From: Sporosarcina sp. FSL W7-1349
Lineage (GTDB): Bacteria; Bacillota; Bacilli; Bacillales_A; Planococcaceae
Assembly (NCBI RefSeq): GCF_038003045.1
Contig: NZ_JBBOOK010000002.1
Span: 558,001-622,000, forward strand
DNA: 64,000 nucleotides
Direction: 5' to 3'
Of the stretch, positions 31,889-41,360 are shown one piece after another. How positions within the stretch are numbered: position 1 is the first letter of the stretch; every line of letters starts with the position of its first letter. The notes under the pieces are model-generated. The model had not been told where the DNA came from, searched no databases, and worked only from the letters and a program-made list of their open reading frames with translations. A program made the position numbers and the translations under genes.

Positions 31889-34800
31889 TCAGACTGGCTG
31901 GTCTTCTTTGATAAGATTCAGCGCATCAGTCGGCTGCATATCATCGTCTTCATCATGGTCACGAAGCTCGATCTCTTCGAGGTCAAGGGATAGCATTTTG
32001 ACGTCCAAGCCCAAGCTTTGAAGTTCTTTGATTAGAACTTTGAAAGATTCTGGAACGCCCGGTTGCGGAACGCTTTCCCCTTTGACGATTGCTTCATATG
32101 TTTTCACACGTCCGACGACATCGTCCGATTTCACTGTCAGGATTTCCTGAAGTGTATACGCGGCGCCGTACGCCTCCAACGCCCACACTTCCATCTCCCC
32201 GAAACGTTGCCCACCGAATTGCGCTTTTCCGCCGAGCGGTTGCTGGGTAACCAACGAGTAAGGACCAGTGGAACGGGCATGGAGTTTATCATCGACCATG
32301 TGAGCCAGTTTGATCAGGTACATGACTCCGACAGAAACGCGGTTATCAAACGCTTCTCCTGAACGTCCGTCATAAAGGATTGTTTTACCGTCACGGTTCA
32401 TGCCGGCTTCTTCCATCGTATTCCAGACATCCTCTTCATTCGCCCCGTCAAATACAGGGGAAGCAGTGTGGATGCCAAGGTTGCGGGCCGCCATGCCAAG
32501 GTGCATTTCCAATACTTGCCCGATGTTCATCCGCGATGGAACCCCAAGCGGGTTAAGCATGACATCGATTGGCGTGCCGTCTGGCAAGTACGGCATATCC
32601 GATTCAGGTAAGATCCGGGAAATAACCCCTTTGTTACCATGACGTCCGGCCATTTTATCCCCAACGGAGATTTTCCGTTTTTGGACGATATAGGCGCGGA
32701 CCAATTGGTTCACACCTGGCGGCAACTCGTCGCCGTCTTCTCGGTTGAACACTTTGACATCCAGGACAATCCCGCCGGCACCGTGCGGCACACGCAACGA
32801 AGTGTCGCGGACTTCACGTGCTTTTTCACCAAAGATAGCGTGAAGAAGACGTTCTTCGGCAGTCAGTTCTGTAACCCCTTTTGGTGTTACTTTTCCGACT
32901 AGGATATCGCCATCACGCACTTCTGCACCAATACGGATGATTCCTCGGTCGTCCAAGTTGCGGAGTGCATCCTCACCGACGTTCGGAATGTCGCGCGTGA
33001 TTTCTTCCGGTCCTAGTTTCGTATCACGTGCTTCGGATTCGTACTCTTCGATATGGACGGAAGTGAAGACATCATCCTTGACGAGACGTTCACTGATGAT
33101 GATTGCATCCTCATAGTTGAAACCATCCCATGTCATGAATGCAGTCAGAACGTTGCGTCCAAGCGCAAGTTCCCCTTTTTCCATCGAAGGTCCGTCAGCC
33201 AAGATATCGAGAGGCTTGACCCGGTCGCCGACGCTAACGATTGGACGTTGGTTGTAACAAGTCCCTTGGTTGGAACGGATGAAGTTTTCGAGACGATACG
33301 TCACGAGGTCACCCTTTACTTCTTTTCCATCCACCGTTTCAATCCGGCGCACACGGATTTCCTTCGCTTCTACATGTTCTACGATACCGTCGACTTTCGA
33401 AAGGACAGCTGCCCCGGAGTCACGTGCGGACACATGCTCCATTCCTGTACCGACGAGCGGCGCTTCCGGATTTAGAAGAGGGACAGCTTGCCGCTGCATG
33501 TTCGCTCCCATAAGGGCACGGTTCGAGTCATCGTTCTCGAGGAACGGGATACAAGCCGTCGCGGCCGATACAACCTGTTTCGGTGATACGTCCATATAGT
33601 CAATCTGTTCGCGCTTGAATACGGTATTATCCCCTTGGAAACGGCCGACAATCTCATCGTTGACGAATGACCCATCTTCATCGAGGATGGCATTCGCTTG
33701 CGCGACGATATAGTTGTCTTCTACATCCGCGGTCAAATAATCAATCTGAGAAGTAACCTTCCCTGTTACCGGATCGACTTTCCGGTACGGCGTTTCGATG
33801 AAACCGAATTTATTCACTTTCGCGAATGTCGACAGGGAGTTAATAAGTCCGATGTTTGGACCCTCTGGTGTTTCGATCGGACACATCCGCCCGTAGTGGG
33901 AATAGTGAACGTCCCGGACTTCCATCCCTGCACGTTCCCGCGTTAAACCACCAGGTCCGAGTGCGGATAGTCTCCGCTTATGCGTCAATTCGGCAAGCGG
34001 ATTCGTCTGATCCATGAACTGCGATAGTTGGGAGCTTCCGAAGAACTCCTTGATGGACGCGATGACCGGCCGGATATTGATCAGTTGCTGAGGCACAATC
34101 GATTGCGTGTCGTTGATGGACATCCGTTCTTTGACAACCCGTTCCATTCGGGAAAGACCGATCCGGAATTGGTTTTGCAAGAGCTCGCCCACCGAACGGA
34201 GACGACGGTTCCCAAGATGGTCAATGTCATCTGTGTTCCCCACTCCGTGAAGGAGGTTGAAGAAATAGCTGATGGACGCCACGATGTCCGCAGGTGTGAC
34301 ATGCTTGACCGATTCGTCCACATTTGCATTTGAAATGACATTGATCACTTGTTTCTCTTCACTTTTCGGCGCATAGATTTTCACCGTCTGGATGACGATC
34401 GGTTCGTCTAGGATGCCGCCTGCATGTGTCAATTCTTCCGTACCGATGCCTTTTTCCAAATAAGGGATCAGGCGATCGAGCGTACGCCGGTCGAGAAGCG
34501 TGTCCTTTTCGACAAGGATTTCCCCTGTTTCAGGATCCACTAGCGTTTCGGCGATGGTTTGATTGAACAAGCGATTTTGCAAGTGAAGCTTTTTATTCAT
34601 TTTATAACGGCCGACATTGGCCAGATCATAGCGTTTCGGATCGAAGAAACGGGAGAACAGGAGGTTTTTCGCGCTGTCCAGCGTAGGTGGTTCACCCGGA
34701 CGCAGCCTCTCGTAAATCTCGAGCAAGGCTTTTTCAGACCCTTCGGTATTATCCTTTTCGAGCGAATTGCGGAGGTATTCATTATCCCCAATCAACTCGA

Positions 34801-35422
34801 GGATCTCCTGATCGGAAGAAAACCCGAGAGCACGAAGCAGGACGGTGACTGGAAGTTTCCGCGTACGGTCAATCCGCACATGGACGACATCCTTGGCATC
34901 TGTTTCATACTCGAGCCATGCACCGCGGTTCGGGATGACTGTTGCTCCAAAGCCGCGTTTCCCGTTCTTGTCTGTCTTATCGTTGAAATAGACACTCGGA
35001 GAACGGACGAGCTGGGAAACGATAACCCGTTCCGCACCATTGATGATAAATGTCCCGTTTTCTGTCATGAGAGGGAAATCCCCCATGAAGACGTCTTGCT
35101 CTTTCACTTCTTCCGTCTCTTTGTTATGCAAGCGTACTTTCACACGCAATGGTGCCGCATATGTGACGTCACGCTCTTTTGATTCATCGACCGGATATTT
35201 GGGCTCGCCCAATTGGTAATCGATGAATTCCAACGAAAGGTTTCCAGTGAAATCCTGAATCGGAGAAATATCGTGGAACATCTCCCGCAATCCTTCTTCC
35301 AAGAACCACTCATAAGATGCCGTCTGGATTTCAATCAGATTCGGCAGATCGAGCACTTCGCTGATCCGTGCGAAACTTCTGCGCTGACGGTGTTGACCAT
35401 ACTGAACTAAATGACCTGTCAA
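31889..35422 (-). CDS. rpoB: DNA-directed RNA polymerase subunit beta
   Basis: 1177 residues from TTG at 35422 ([16 protein letters not shown]), 8 bases after GAGGGG and at the same place as the B. subtilis TTG start; a GTG three codons upstream overlaps the ribosome site. The rifampicin region [17 protein letters not shown] followed by [13 protein letters not shown] is wild type. The C-terminus is shorter than in B. subtilis and ends in acidic [15 protein letters not shown]. Own promoter at 35627-35655 and an attenuator-like hairpin in the leader. Confidence 0.98.
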   Translation of the reverse strand: MTGHLVQYGQHRQRRSFARISEVLDLPNLIEIQTASYEWFLEEGLREMFHDISPIQDFTGNLSLEFIDYQLGEPKYPVDESKERDVTYAAPLRVKVRLHNKETEEVKEQDVFMGDFPLMTENGTFIINGAERVIVSQLVRSPSVYFNDKTDKNGKRGFGATVIPNRGAWLEYETDAKDVVHVRIDRTRKLPVTVLLRALGFSSDQEILELIGDNEYLRNSLEKDNTEGSEKALLEIYERLRPGEPPTLDSAKNLLFSRFFDPKRYDLANVGRYKMNKKLHLQNRLFNQTIAETLVDPETGEILVEKDTLLDRRTLDRLIPYLEKGIGTEELTHAGGILDEPIVIQTVKIYAPKSEEKQVINVISNANVDESVKHVTPADIVASISYFFNLLHGVGNTDDIDHLGNRRLRSVGELLQNQFRIGLSRMERVVKERMSINDTQSIVPQQLINIRPVIASIKEFFGSSQLSQFMDQTNPLAELTHKRRLSALGPGGLTRERAGMEVRDVHYSHYGRMCPIETPEGPNIGLINSLSTFAKVNKFGFIETPYRKVDPVTGKVTSQIDYLTADVEDNYIVAQANAILDEDGSFVNDEIVGRFQGDNTVFKREQIDYMDVSPKQVVSAATACIPFLENDDSNRALMGANMQRQAVPLLNPEAPLVGTGMEHVSARDSGAAVLSKVDGIVEHVEAKEIRVRRIETVDGKEVKGDLVTYRLENFIRSNQGTCYNQRPIVSVGDRVKPLDILADGPSMEKGELALGRNVLTAFMTWDGFNYEDAIIISERLVKDDVFTSVHIEEYESEARDTKLGPEEITRDIPNVGEDALRNLDDRGIIRIGAEVRDGDILVGKVTPKGVTELTAEERLLHAIFGEKAREVRDTSLRVPHGAGGIVLDVKVFNREDGDELPPGVNQLVRAYIVQKRKISVGDKMAGRHGNKGVISRILPESDMPYLPDGTPIDVMLNPLGVPSRMNIGQVLEMHLGMAARNLGIHTASPVFDGANEEDVWNTMEEAGMNRDGKTILYDGRSGEAFDNRVSVGVMYLIKLAHMVDDKLHARSTGPYSLVTQQPLGGKAQFGGQRFGEMEVWALEAYGAAYTLQEILTVKSDDVVGRVKTYEAIVKGESVPQPGVPESFKVLIKELQSLGLDVKMLSLDLEEIELRDHDEDDDMQPTDALNLIKEDQPV

Positions 35423-35484
35423 CTCTTTCACCCCTCAAAACATATATTAGTCCTTTGCGAAATCATAAAAATGTTGTATGATAT

Positions 35485-35528
35485 CGAAAAAACAAAAAGA
35501 AAACGAGTTCCGGCAAGAGCTCATTTTC
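35485..35528 (-). terminator. Attenuator-like terminator in the rpoB leader
   Basis: Minus strand: GAAAATGAG pairs with CTCGTTTTC (35520-35528 with 35499-35507, one wobble), then a run TTTTTGTTTTTT. It lies between the rpoB promoter and the rpoB start, so it can stop transcripts before rpoBC. Confidence 0.7.
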
Positions 35529-35626
35529 GGTTTGACAATCCGTTATCTATCGTCAGTATGCCTTTCATTTCCAAATTTCATGCAAAAGGGCATACGACCG
35601 CAATATAATAATTTCTGCATTTAACA

Positions 35627-35655
35627 ATTATAGAGCAAATAAGAGCGCAAGTCAA
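35627..35655 (-). promoter_or_regulatory. Sigma-A promoter for rpoBC
   Basis: Minus strand TTGACT (35650-35655), 17-bp spacer, perfect TATAAT (35627-35632). The -35 overlaps the stop codon of the upstream methyltransferase gene. A GTATGCC/GGCATAC hairpin follows in the leader. Confidence 0.85.
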
Positions 35656-36254
35656 GACTTTATTGCCTTTAAAATGAAGTACCCTTTCCTCTTCACGACC
35701 GTCTCCACGTTGCCGAACAGCTCCTCTAAACGGGCCATCGTCGAAGGGGCTCCCTGCTTTTTCTGAATGACAACCCAAAGTTCACCGCCGGCTCCAAGTT
35801 TTGAGTAAGCCTCTCCGTAAATCTTGAATACCGTTTCTTTCCCAGCCCGGATTGGCGGGTTCGTCAAAATCGCCGCAAACCCTTCCACTATTACGGAATC
35901 CAGTGCATCGCTCGAATAGATCTTCACATTGTTTATCCCATTCTGCTGTGCGTTATGTTTCGCCAAGGCAAGTGCACGTTCATTCACATCGACCATCTGA
36001 ATTGTCCGTTTAGGAAATGAAGCAGCAAGCGACAAGCCAATCGGCCCGTAGCCACACCCAACATCCAGAAGATCGCCCTCCGCTTCAGCCAATTCGAAGG
36101 CCTCCGCTAATAGTCTCGAACCGAAATCGACATCCCCTTTACTGAATACGCCTGCATCTGTCCTGAATTTCAATCGAATGCCACGTATTTCAGCGGTCCA
36201 TTCTTTCGGATCGCTTTTCACTTTCGGGTCAACCGAGTAATAATGTTCAGACAT
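35652..36254 (-). CDS. Class I SAM-dependent methyltransferase (RsmC/YbxB family)
   Basis: 200 residues with the Rossmann motif LLDVGCGYGPIGLSLA (motif I, about 60-76) and the N6/N2-type catalytic motif NPPIRAG near 132. The family methylates guanine in 16S rRNA in E. coli (RsmC); the B. subtilis relative YbxB occupies this position between rplL and rpoB. Its exact target here is inferred. It lies after the rplL terminator, so it probably uses a weak promoter of its own or read-through. Confidence 0.85.
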   Translation of the reverse strand: MSEHYYSVDPKVKSDPKEWTAEIRGIRLKFRTDAGVFSKGDVDFGSRLLAEAFELAEAEGDLLDVGCGYGPIGLSLAASFPKRTIQMVDVNERALALAKHNAQQNGINNVKIYSSDALDSVIVEGFAAILTNPPIRAGKETVFKIYGEAYSKLGAGGELWVVIQKKQGAPSTMARLEELFGNVETVVKRKGYFILKAIKS

Positions 36255-36307
36255 GCCGTCTTCGCACCCTCCTTATTCAATCACACAGCTCTACGATAAG
36301 ACAAAAC

Positions 36308-36344
36308 GAAGAAAAGCCCGTCCGTTTTCGACGAGCTTTTCTTC
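36308..36344 (-). terminator. Intrinsic terminator after rplL
   Basis: GAAGAAAAGC (36308-36317) and GCTTTTCTTC (36335-36344), perfect 10 bp, with an inner GTC/GAC pair; A/T ends make it bidirectional. Confidence 0.85.
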
Positions 36345-36356
36345 CATATTACGAGA

Positions 36357-36722
36357 TTACTTAAGTTCGATTGTTGCTCCAACTTCTTCAAGTTTTGTTT
36401 TGATCTCTTCAGCTTCTTCTTTAGAAGCGCCTTCTTTGATTGGTTTTGGAGCGTTATCAACGACTTCTTTCGCTTCTTTCAAGCCAAGGCCTGTGATTTC
36501 ACGAACCGCTTTGATAACTTTGATTTTTTCTTGTCCTGCAGCAGCAAGGATTACGTCGAATTCAGTTTGCTCAGCAGCAGCTTCGCCACCAGCAGCGCCG
36601 CCTACCATTGCAACTGGAGCAGCAGCTGTTACGCCGAACTCTTCTTCGATTGCTTTTACAAGGTCGTTCAATTCAAGAACTGTCATTTCTTTGATCGCGT
36701 CAAGGATTTGTTGATTAGTCAT
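36357..36722 (-). CDS. rplL: 50S ribosomal protein L7/L12
   Basis: 121 residues: N-terminal dimer domain, alanine/glycine hinge (about 38-52) and C-terminal factor-binding domain with [19 protein letters not shown]. Forms the stalk with L10 and recruits EF-Tu and EF-G. Follows rplJ by 66 bp. Confidence 0.99.
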   Translation of the reverse strand: MTNQQILDAIKEMTVLELNDLVKAIEEEFGVTAAAPVAMVGGAAGGEAAAEQTEFDVILAAAGQEKIKVIKAVREITGLGLKEAKEVVDNAPKPIKEGASKEEAEEIKTKLEEVGATIELK

Positions 36723-36788
36723 TTGTGTTTCCTCCTAAAATTGTTTTGTGTCAGGCAATGGCCTGGGTTATTCGTTCAGGCGGCTTTC

Positions 36789-37289
36789 TTACGCGCCTTG
36801 TTCTTCTTTCTGGTCTGCAACTGCTTTTGTTGCAAGCGCGAAGTTGCGCATTGGAGCTTGAAGTACGCTGAGAAGCATAGAAAGTAGACCTTCGCGGGAT
36901 GGAAGTTCTGCCAATGCTTTGACGTCTGCCTCTGTAGCGATTGTCCCTTCGATTACACCAGCTTTAATTTCAAGCTTTTCGTTTTTCTTTGCGAAATCAT
37001 TCAAGATTTTCGCAGGGGCTACTACATCTTCCGTTGAGAATGCGATCGCATTCGGTCCTGTCAGATGTTCGTTCAACCCTTCCAGTCCTGCAGCTTCAGC
37101 AGCACGGCGCGTCATTGAGTTTTTGTAAACTTTGAAGTCAACGCCTGCTTCACGAAGCTGTTTACGCAGTTCCGTAACTTGGCTGACGTTAAGACCACGG
37201 TAGTCTACGACAACGACAGACGCCGATGCTTTCAACTTATCCGAAATTTCACCAACAACAGCTTGTTTAGCTTCTAACACCTTGCTCAT
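36789..37289 (-). CDS. rplJ: 50S ribosomal protein L10
   Basis: 166 residues from [19 protein letters not shown]; holds the L7/L12 dimers on the stalk. The frame extends 10 codons; ATG at 37289 behind AGGAGGTG is chosen. It has its own promoter and an L10-type leader with a terminator, so L10 (with L7/L12) is expected to control its own mRNA. Confidence 0.98.
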   Translation of the reverse strand: MSKVLEAKQAVVGEISDKLKASASVVVVDYRGLNVSQVTELRKQLREAGVDFKVYKNSMTRRAAEAAGLEGLNEHLTGPNAIAFSTEDVVAPAKILNDFAKKNEKLEIKAGVIEGTIATEADVKALAELPSREGLLSMLLSVLQAPMRNFALATKAVADQKEEQGA

Positions 37290-37332
37290 CTGGACACCTC
37301 CTAAAAAGTTTGGGGTCACTTATACCGATATG

Positions 37333-37470
37333 AAAAAGCCCCCGGTCTACAGAAGTAGACACGAGGGCAGAAAAGTCGTCATCTTTAAAATTAAAGAGCG
37401 TCTTGTCCTCGGCAGGATCATTAAGCGGCAAGCCGCCCCTGCTGTCTACGGTACAAATGGATATAAATCA
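37333..37470 (-). promoter_or_regulatory. L10 leader with transcription attenuator
   Basis: The leader holds GTAGACAGCAGGGGC near its start and ends in a terminator: GCCCTCGTGTCTAC pairs with GTAGACCGGGGGC (37338-37368) followed by five U (37333-37337). Since GTCTAC can pair with either GTAGAC copy, terminator and alternative fold exclude each other. Matches the known L10 leader of Bacillales in place and logic. Confidence 0.8.
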
Positions 37471-37481
37471 TAACGAGAGTT

Positions 37482-37510
37482 ATTTTATCAGCTTAATTCT
37501 CGTATGTCAA
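37482..37510 (-). promoter_or_regulatory. Sigma-A promoter for rplJ-rplL
   Basis: Minus strand perfect TTGACA (37505-37510), 17-bp spacer, TAAAAT (37482-37487), directly after the rplA stop. Confidence 0.85.
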
Positions 37511-37513
37511 TAA

Positions 37514-38212
37514 TTATTTAATATCAACGCTGGAAGGATCGATTTTAACAGCAGGACCCATTGTAGTCGTCACATTGACAGACTTCATGTACGTTCCTTT
37601 TGCTGCTGCCGGCTTCGCTTTTTGGATCGTTTCGAAAATTGTTTTGAAGTTGCCTTCCAATTTTTCGTTATCAAACGACGCTTTACCGATCGGCGCGTGG
37701 ATGATACCCGCTTTGTCCGCACGGTATTCTACTTTACCCGCTTTGATCTCTTCAATCGCTTTCGCAACGTCGAATGTTACAGTTCCTGTTTTCGGGTTAG
37801 GCATAAGGCCTTTCGGTCCGAGAACACGACCAATTTTACCGACTTCACCCATCATGTCAGGTGTTGCAACGATTACGTCGAAGTCAAACCAACCTTGTTG
37901 GATTTTAGTGATATATTCAGCATCGCCTGCATAGTCTGCACCAGCAGCTTCCGCTTCTTTAAGTTTATCGCCTTTTGCGAAAACGAGTACACGTTGTGTT
38001 TTACCAGTACCATGTGGTAGCACGACCGCTCCACGGATTTGCTGGTCGTTTTTACGAGTGTCGATTCCAAGACGGAATGCCACTTCTACTGTTGAATCAA
38101 AATTGACCGTGCTTGTTTTCTTCGCAAGCTCGATCGCTTCTTTCAAGTCGTATGCTTTTGTACGGTCCACGAGCTTCGCAGCTTCTGTGAACTTCTTACC
38201 TCTTTTAGCCAT
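37514..38212 (-). CDS. rplA: 50S ribosomal protein L1
   Basis: 232 residues, [17 protein letters not shown] and the L1 core [19 protein letters not shown]. Forms the L1 stalk that moves E-site tRNA; in many bacteria it represses the rplKA mRNA. Downstream of rplK with a strong hairpin in the 120-bp spacer. Confidence 0.99.
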   Translation of the reverse strand: MAKRGKKFTEAAKLVDRTKAYDLKEAIELAKKTSTVNFDSTVEVAFRLGIDTRKNDQQIRGAVVLPHGTGKTQRVLVFAKGDKLKEAEAAGADYAGDAEYITKIQQGWFDFDVIVATPDMMGEVGKIGRVLGPKGLMPNPKTGTVTFDVAKAIEEIKAGKVEYRADKAGIIHAPIGKASFDNEKLEGNFKTIFETIQKAKPAAAKGTYMKSVNVTTTMGPAVKIDPSSVDIK

Positions 38213-38265
38213 TTGAAATTTTCCTCCTTGTTTGTGGTTTTAACGGATTAAACCTCCCACGAATA

Positions 38266-38297
38266 AGGGTTGCGTGTTCCAAGGAACGAGCGCAACC
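38266..38297 (-). repeat. Hairpin in the rplK-rplA spacer
   Basis: GGGTTGCG/CGCAACCC (38266-38273, 38290-38297) encloses GTTCC/GGAAC, 13 pairs in total with one small internal loop. No T tract, so not a normal terminator. Possible mRNA-processing or L1-binding element. Confidence 0.6.
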
Positions 38298-38332
38298 CCC
38301 ACTACCAAAGAAACCGCATAACGGAATCGAAA

Positions 38333-38758
38333 TCAGTCTTCGATCGTGATTCCCATACTGCGAGCAGTACCTTCAACCATTGCCATCGCCGCTTCAACTG
38401 ACGCTGCATTCAAGTCCTGCATTTTTGTTTCTGCAATTTCGCGAACTTTATCGCGTTTTACAGTAGCAACCTTCTTTTTGTTCGGCTCACCCGAACCTTT
38501 TTGAAGATTAGCTGCAACCTTCAGCAATACTGCTGCCGGTGGAGTTTTAGTAATGAATGTGAATGAACGGTCCTCGAATACGGAAATTTCAACAGGAATG
38601 ATAAGACCTGCCTGATCCGCCGTACGCGCGTTGAATTCTTTACAGAATCCCATGATATTCACACCCGCTTGACCTAGCGCCGGTCCAACCGGTGGTGCCG
38701 GATTCGCTTTCCCAGCAGGGATTTGCAATTTAACAACTTTGATCACTTTTTTAGCCAC
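38333..38758 (-). CDS. rplK: 50S ribosomal protein L11
   Basis: 141 residues, [19 protein letters not shown], with the proline-rich [20 protein letters not shown]-terminal domain and rRNA-binding C-terminal domain. Needed for RelA activation and thiostrepton binding. The start is GTG at 38758, 7-8 bases after AGGAGGTG; an in-frame ATG further upstream lacks a ribosome site. Confidence 0.97.
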   Translation of the reverse strand: MAKKVIKVVKLQIPAGKANPAPPVGPALGQAGVNIMGFCKEFNARTADQAGLIIPVEISVFEDRSFTFITKTPPAAVLLKVAANLQKGSGEPNKKKVATVKRDKVREIAETKMQDLNAASVEAAMAMVEGTARSMGITIED

Positions 38759-38887
38759 GAGACACACCTCCTTAAGTCCGTGATGTGGTAAATGGGTTGC
38801 CCCTCCCACTCAATATGTGCCTGCCGGCTTACGCCGGTAGAATTGGTTAATCCGTCCAGACTATCAGATTACAGTCTGACCTTTGAA

Positions 38888-38916
38888 ATGATACCACTAT
38901 TACACAATCCATGCAA
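38888..38916 (-). promoter_or_regulatory. Promoter for rplK-rplA
   Basis: Minus strand TTGCAT (38911-38916), 17-bp spacer, TATCAT (38888-38893) with an extended TGG before the -10. The transcript starts with a CAGACT/AGTCTG hairpin. Confidence 0.55.
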
Positions 38917-38927
38917 GTGTAAATCAG

Positions 38928-39467
38928 TTATAATTTTTCAATCTGATCAAAGTCCAATTCCATTTTCGTTTCACGGCCGAACATGTCGACGGAAACTTTC
39001 ACTTTGCCTTTGTCCATGTCGAGTTCTTCCACTTTCCCTTGGAAGTGCGCAAACGGTCCTTCCAGCACTTGCACCATTTCGCCAAGCTCGAAATCAACTT
39101 CGGTTTTCTTGTCTTTGACGCCCATCTGTTTGAGAATGAATTCAACCTCTTCAGGAAGCAATGGCGTCGGCTTCGCACCCCCGCCTGAGGATCCGATGAA
39201 CCCGGTTACGCCCGGCGTGTTCCGGACGACATACCAGGAGTCATCCGTCATAATGATTTCCACGAGAACGTAGCCCGGGAATGTCTTCTTCATGACGGTC
39301 CGTTTTTTTCCGTCTTTGAAATCCGTTTCCTCTTCTTCCGGAACGATGACGCGGAAGATCTTATCTTGCATTCCCATCGTCTCCACACGCTTTTCCAGGT
39401 TGGCCTTCACTTTATTCTCATAACCTGAGTACGTATGAACGACATACCAATTTTTCTCCATCTCCAT
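38928..39467 (-). CDS. nusG: Transcription termination/antitermination factor NusG
   Basis: 179 residues: NGN domain (about 1-105, WYVVHTYSGYENKVK) and KOW domain (about 125-179, FELGEMVQVLEGPFAHFQG). Binds the RNAP clamp; in B. subtilis it promotes pausing and some termination. A terminator-like hairpin lies between secE and nusG, so its expression may be attenuated. Confidence 0.98.
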   Translation of the reverse strand: MEMEKNWYVVHTYSGYENKVKANLEKRVETMGMQDKIFRVIVPEEEETDFKDGKKRTVMKKTFPGYVLVEIIMTDDSWYVVRNTPGVTGFIGSSGGGAKPTPLLPEEVEFILKQMGVKDKKTEVDFELGEMVQVLEGPFAHFQGKVEELDMDKGKVKVSVDMFGRETKMELDFDQIEKL

Positions 39468-39535
39468 AAACGCGGACTACTCGCCCGTCCCTCCTTTACT
39501 AGAAAAGCGTAAGGCACCGAATTCCCGGACAAATG

Positions 39536-39561
39536 AAAAAACCCGTTCATACACAGACGGG
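39536..39561 (-). terminator. Terminator-like hairpin between secE and nusG
   Basis: Minus strand CCCGT, 10-base loop, ACGGG (39542-39561), followed by six U (39536-39541). The five-pair GC stem is short; partial termination is likely. Confidence 0.55.
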
Positions 39562-39593
39562 ATATTTTTCAAGGGGATTATTCATGCCACTGA

Positions 39594-39779
39594 TTAGATA
39601 GCAATATACCATTCCATGATCCGTGAAATACCGAGGTCAATGAGTCCGAAGTACACTGCCATGAATATGACGGTAAAAATGACGACAATTGTATAGCGCG
39701 TCAAATCTCTGCGTTTCGGCCAGCTGACCTTTCTCATTTCCGAGACGACGTTTTTGAAAAAACCCGTTAACTTGCCCAT
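39594..39779 (-). CDS. secE: Protein translocase subunit SecE
   Basis: 61 residues, the short Gram-positive SecE: cytoplasmic amphipathic helix EMRKVSWPKRRDLTRYT followed by one transmembrane span (about 34-55). Clamps SecY. It lies between rpmG and nusG, the standard arrangement. Confidence 0.97.
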   Translation of the reverse strand: MGKLTGFFKNVVSEMRKVSWPKRRDLTRYTIVVIFTVIFMAVYFGLIDLGISRIMEWYIAI

Positions 39780-39831
39780 TATACTGTAACCCTCCGAGTA
39801 AAGATGTATTGCCTGTCAACCGAGCGGACTC

Positions 39832-39978
39832 TCATGCGGTCTGCTTGTGTACGGTATGTTGATTGCAATGTTTGCAGAATTTCTTGATCGTCAAACGCTC
39901 CGTCGGCCGATTGTTCTGGGCAGGGACGGAATAGTTACGAGATCCACATTGATCGCAACTCAAACTGATTTTCTTCAT
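39832..39978 (-). CDS. rpmG: 50S ribosomal protein L33 (zinc-binding form)
   Basis: 48 residues starting MKKISLSCDQCGSRNYS; zinc ligands C8, C11, C35 and C38. ATG at 39978 is preceded by GAGGAACT. First gene of rpmG-secE-nusG. The gene is short and easily missed. Further L33 copies are usual elsewhere in Bacillales genomes. Confidence 0.95.
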   Translation of the reverse strand: MKKISLSCDQCGSRNYSVPAQNNRPTERLTIKKFCKHCNQHTVHKQTA

Positions 39979-40077
39979 AGTTCCTCATCCTACAACATTC
40001 TATTCGATAAACGGACTTGTAAATCCGCTAGTCTCCACATCAATCAGGTTTACCCATTTTCCCTATGGTCATGCTAA

Positions 40078-40106
40078 AGAGTACCACCTAACGGAGATAG
40101 TGTCAA
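40078..40106 (-). promoter_or_regulatory. Promoter for rpmG-secE-nusG
   Basis: Minus strand perfect TTGACA (40101-40106), 17-bp spacer, weak -10 TACTCT (40078-40083), just after the sigH stop. Confidence 0.5.
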
Positions 40107-40125
40107 TACAATGGGGTCCCGGTGG

Positions 40126-40794
40126 CTATTGCACCGCACCAACCTGCATGTAGCGTTCGAGTTTCCGTTTGATCCGCTGCAGCGCATTATCGACAGATTT
40201 GACTTGGCGGTTCAATCCATCGGAAATCTCCTGATAGGATTGCCCTTCTAAATAAAGAGCCAGTACTTGCTTTTCCAAGCCGCTCAGCACTTTGTTCATC
40301 TCTTCCTCCATCCGGATGAAGTCCTCTTTATGGATCATCAGGTCTTCCGGATCATCAAGCACAGGCCCTGCAATAACATCCAGCAAAGTCCGGTCCGACT
40401 CCTCATCGAAAACCGGCCGATCCAAAGAAACAGACGTATTCAACGGGATGTGCTTTTGCCGGGTCGCGGTCTTGATGGCCGTGATGATTTGTCTCGTGAT
40501 GCACAACTCCGCAAATGCCTTGAACGAACTTAATCTGTCTTCCTTGAAATCTCGGATCGCCTTGTAAAGCCCGATCATCCCTTCCTGAATGATGTCTTCC
40601 CGATCTCCACCCATGAGAAAGTATGAGCGCGCTTTCAATCTGACAAATGGTTGATATTTTGTAATTAGAAAATCTAGCGCCTCTGTATTTCCTTCATGGA
40701 TGATCGTTATGATCTCCGCATCGGAAAGGCCGGTGAAATCCCACATATCACCTTTGACGTATGCTTTCTCCACCAACTGATCACCCCGGTTCAT
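40126..40794 (-). CDS. sigH: RNA polymerase sigma-H factor
   Basis: Up to 222 residues; region 2 FVRLKARSYFLMGGDREDIIQEGMIG (part) and region 4 LEGQSYQEISDGLNRQVKS match B. subtilis SigH, the early stationary-phase/sporulation sigma factor. The upstream ATG 40794 has no ribosome site and lies only about 10 nt after the predicted transcript start; TTG at 40776, behind GGGGTGAT, is an alternative start. Own promoter upstream; spo0H position conserved. Confidence 0.95.
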   Translation of the reverse strand: MNRGDQLVEKAYVKGDMWDFTGLSDAEIITIIHEGNTEALDFLITKYQPFVRLKARSYFLMGGDREDIIQEGMIGLYKAIRDFKEDRLSSFKAFAELCITRQIITAIKTATRQKHIPLNTSVSLDRPVFDEESDRTLLDVIAGPVLDDPEDLMIHKEDFIRMEEEMNKVLSGLEKQVLALYLEGQSYQEISDGLNRQVKSVDNALQRIKRKLERYMQVGAVQ

Positions 40795-40810
40795 TGTAGC
40801 TATTTTAACA

Positions 40811-40840
40811 AGTATACCGTAAGGAAAATTTTACAGTCAA
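40811..40840 (-). promoter_or_regulatory. Sigma-A promoter for sigH
   Basis: Minus strand TTGACT (40835-40840), 18-bp spacer, TATACT (40811-40816), inside the 50-bp gap after rae1. Confidence 0.7.
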
Positions 40841-40844
40841 CCGT

Positions 40845-41360
40845 TCATTCGATTCCACGCCGCCATTTTTCGAATATTTCCGCCACTTCATCCGACAAGG
40901 GAATCTTTGAAATCGGGCGTTTCTCTTGAATATCTTTCACCTTGGAAGAAATATCTTTTTGAATTTTTTCCATCTCAATTTCTAACTCACGCGCCGATTT
41001 CCGAAGAGCTCCTTGCGCGAAGATGACCCACTGCTCGGTTAAATCGGAGGTGGCTACATGGAGTTGGACACGACGACCACTCAATTCCGAGACAAGTTTT
41101 TCAATCCGTTCATCCGCCGTTTCATTCTCCCTCGTAAACACAACTTCCACTTCATACTGCCGTTTACGTTTTTCGATGCCCGGGACGAGGTGGGCATCAA
41201 AGACGATGATGACCCGCCATCCCGTATGCCCTTTATATTCTGCCATCAGTTCGATCAGACGGTCCCGCGCATCGGCAAGCCGTTCTTTTTTGATGCGGCG
41301 GAGTTCTTTCCATGCACCGATGATGTTATACCCGTCCACCAGCAGGATATCCTTTTTCAT
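40845..41360 (-). CDS. rae1: NYN-domain ribosome-dependent mRNA endonuclease (Rae1/YacP)
   Basis: 171 residues, PIN/NYN fold: LLVDGYNIIGAW near the start holds the first acidic residue, IVFDAH the second, TRENETADERIE the third. B. subtilis Rae1 cleaves mRNA in the ribosomal A site. The start overlaps the rlmB stop by 4 bp (ATGA), completing a chain of translationally coupled genes from cysE. Confidence 0.93.
   Translation of the reverse strand: MKKDILLVDGYNIIGAWKELRRIKKERLADARDRLIELMAEYKGHTGWRVIIVFDAHLVPGIEKRKRQYEVEVVFTRENETADERIEKLVSELSGRRVQLHVATSDLTEQWVIFAQGALRKSARELEIEMEKIQKDISSKVKDIQEKRPISKIPLSDEVAEIFEKWRRGIE

Noticed and set aside
33960..34080. Rifampicin-resistance change in rpoB
   Set aside because: The S, D, H, R and S positions of the resistance region are all wild type.
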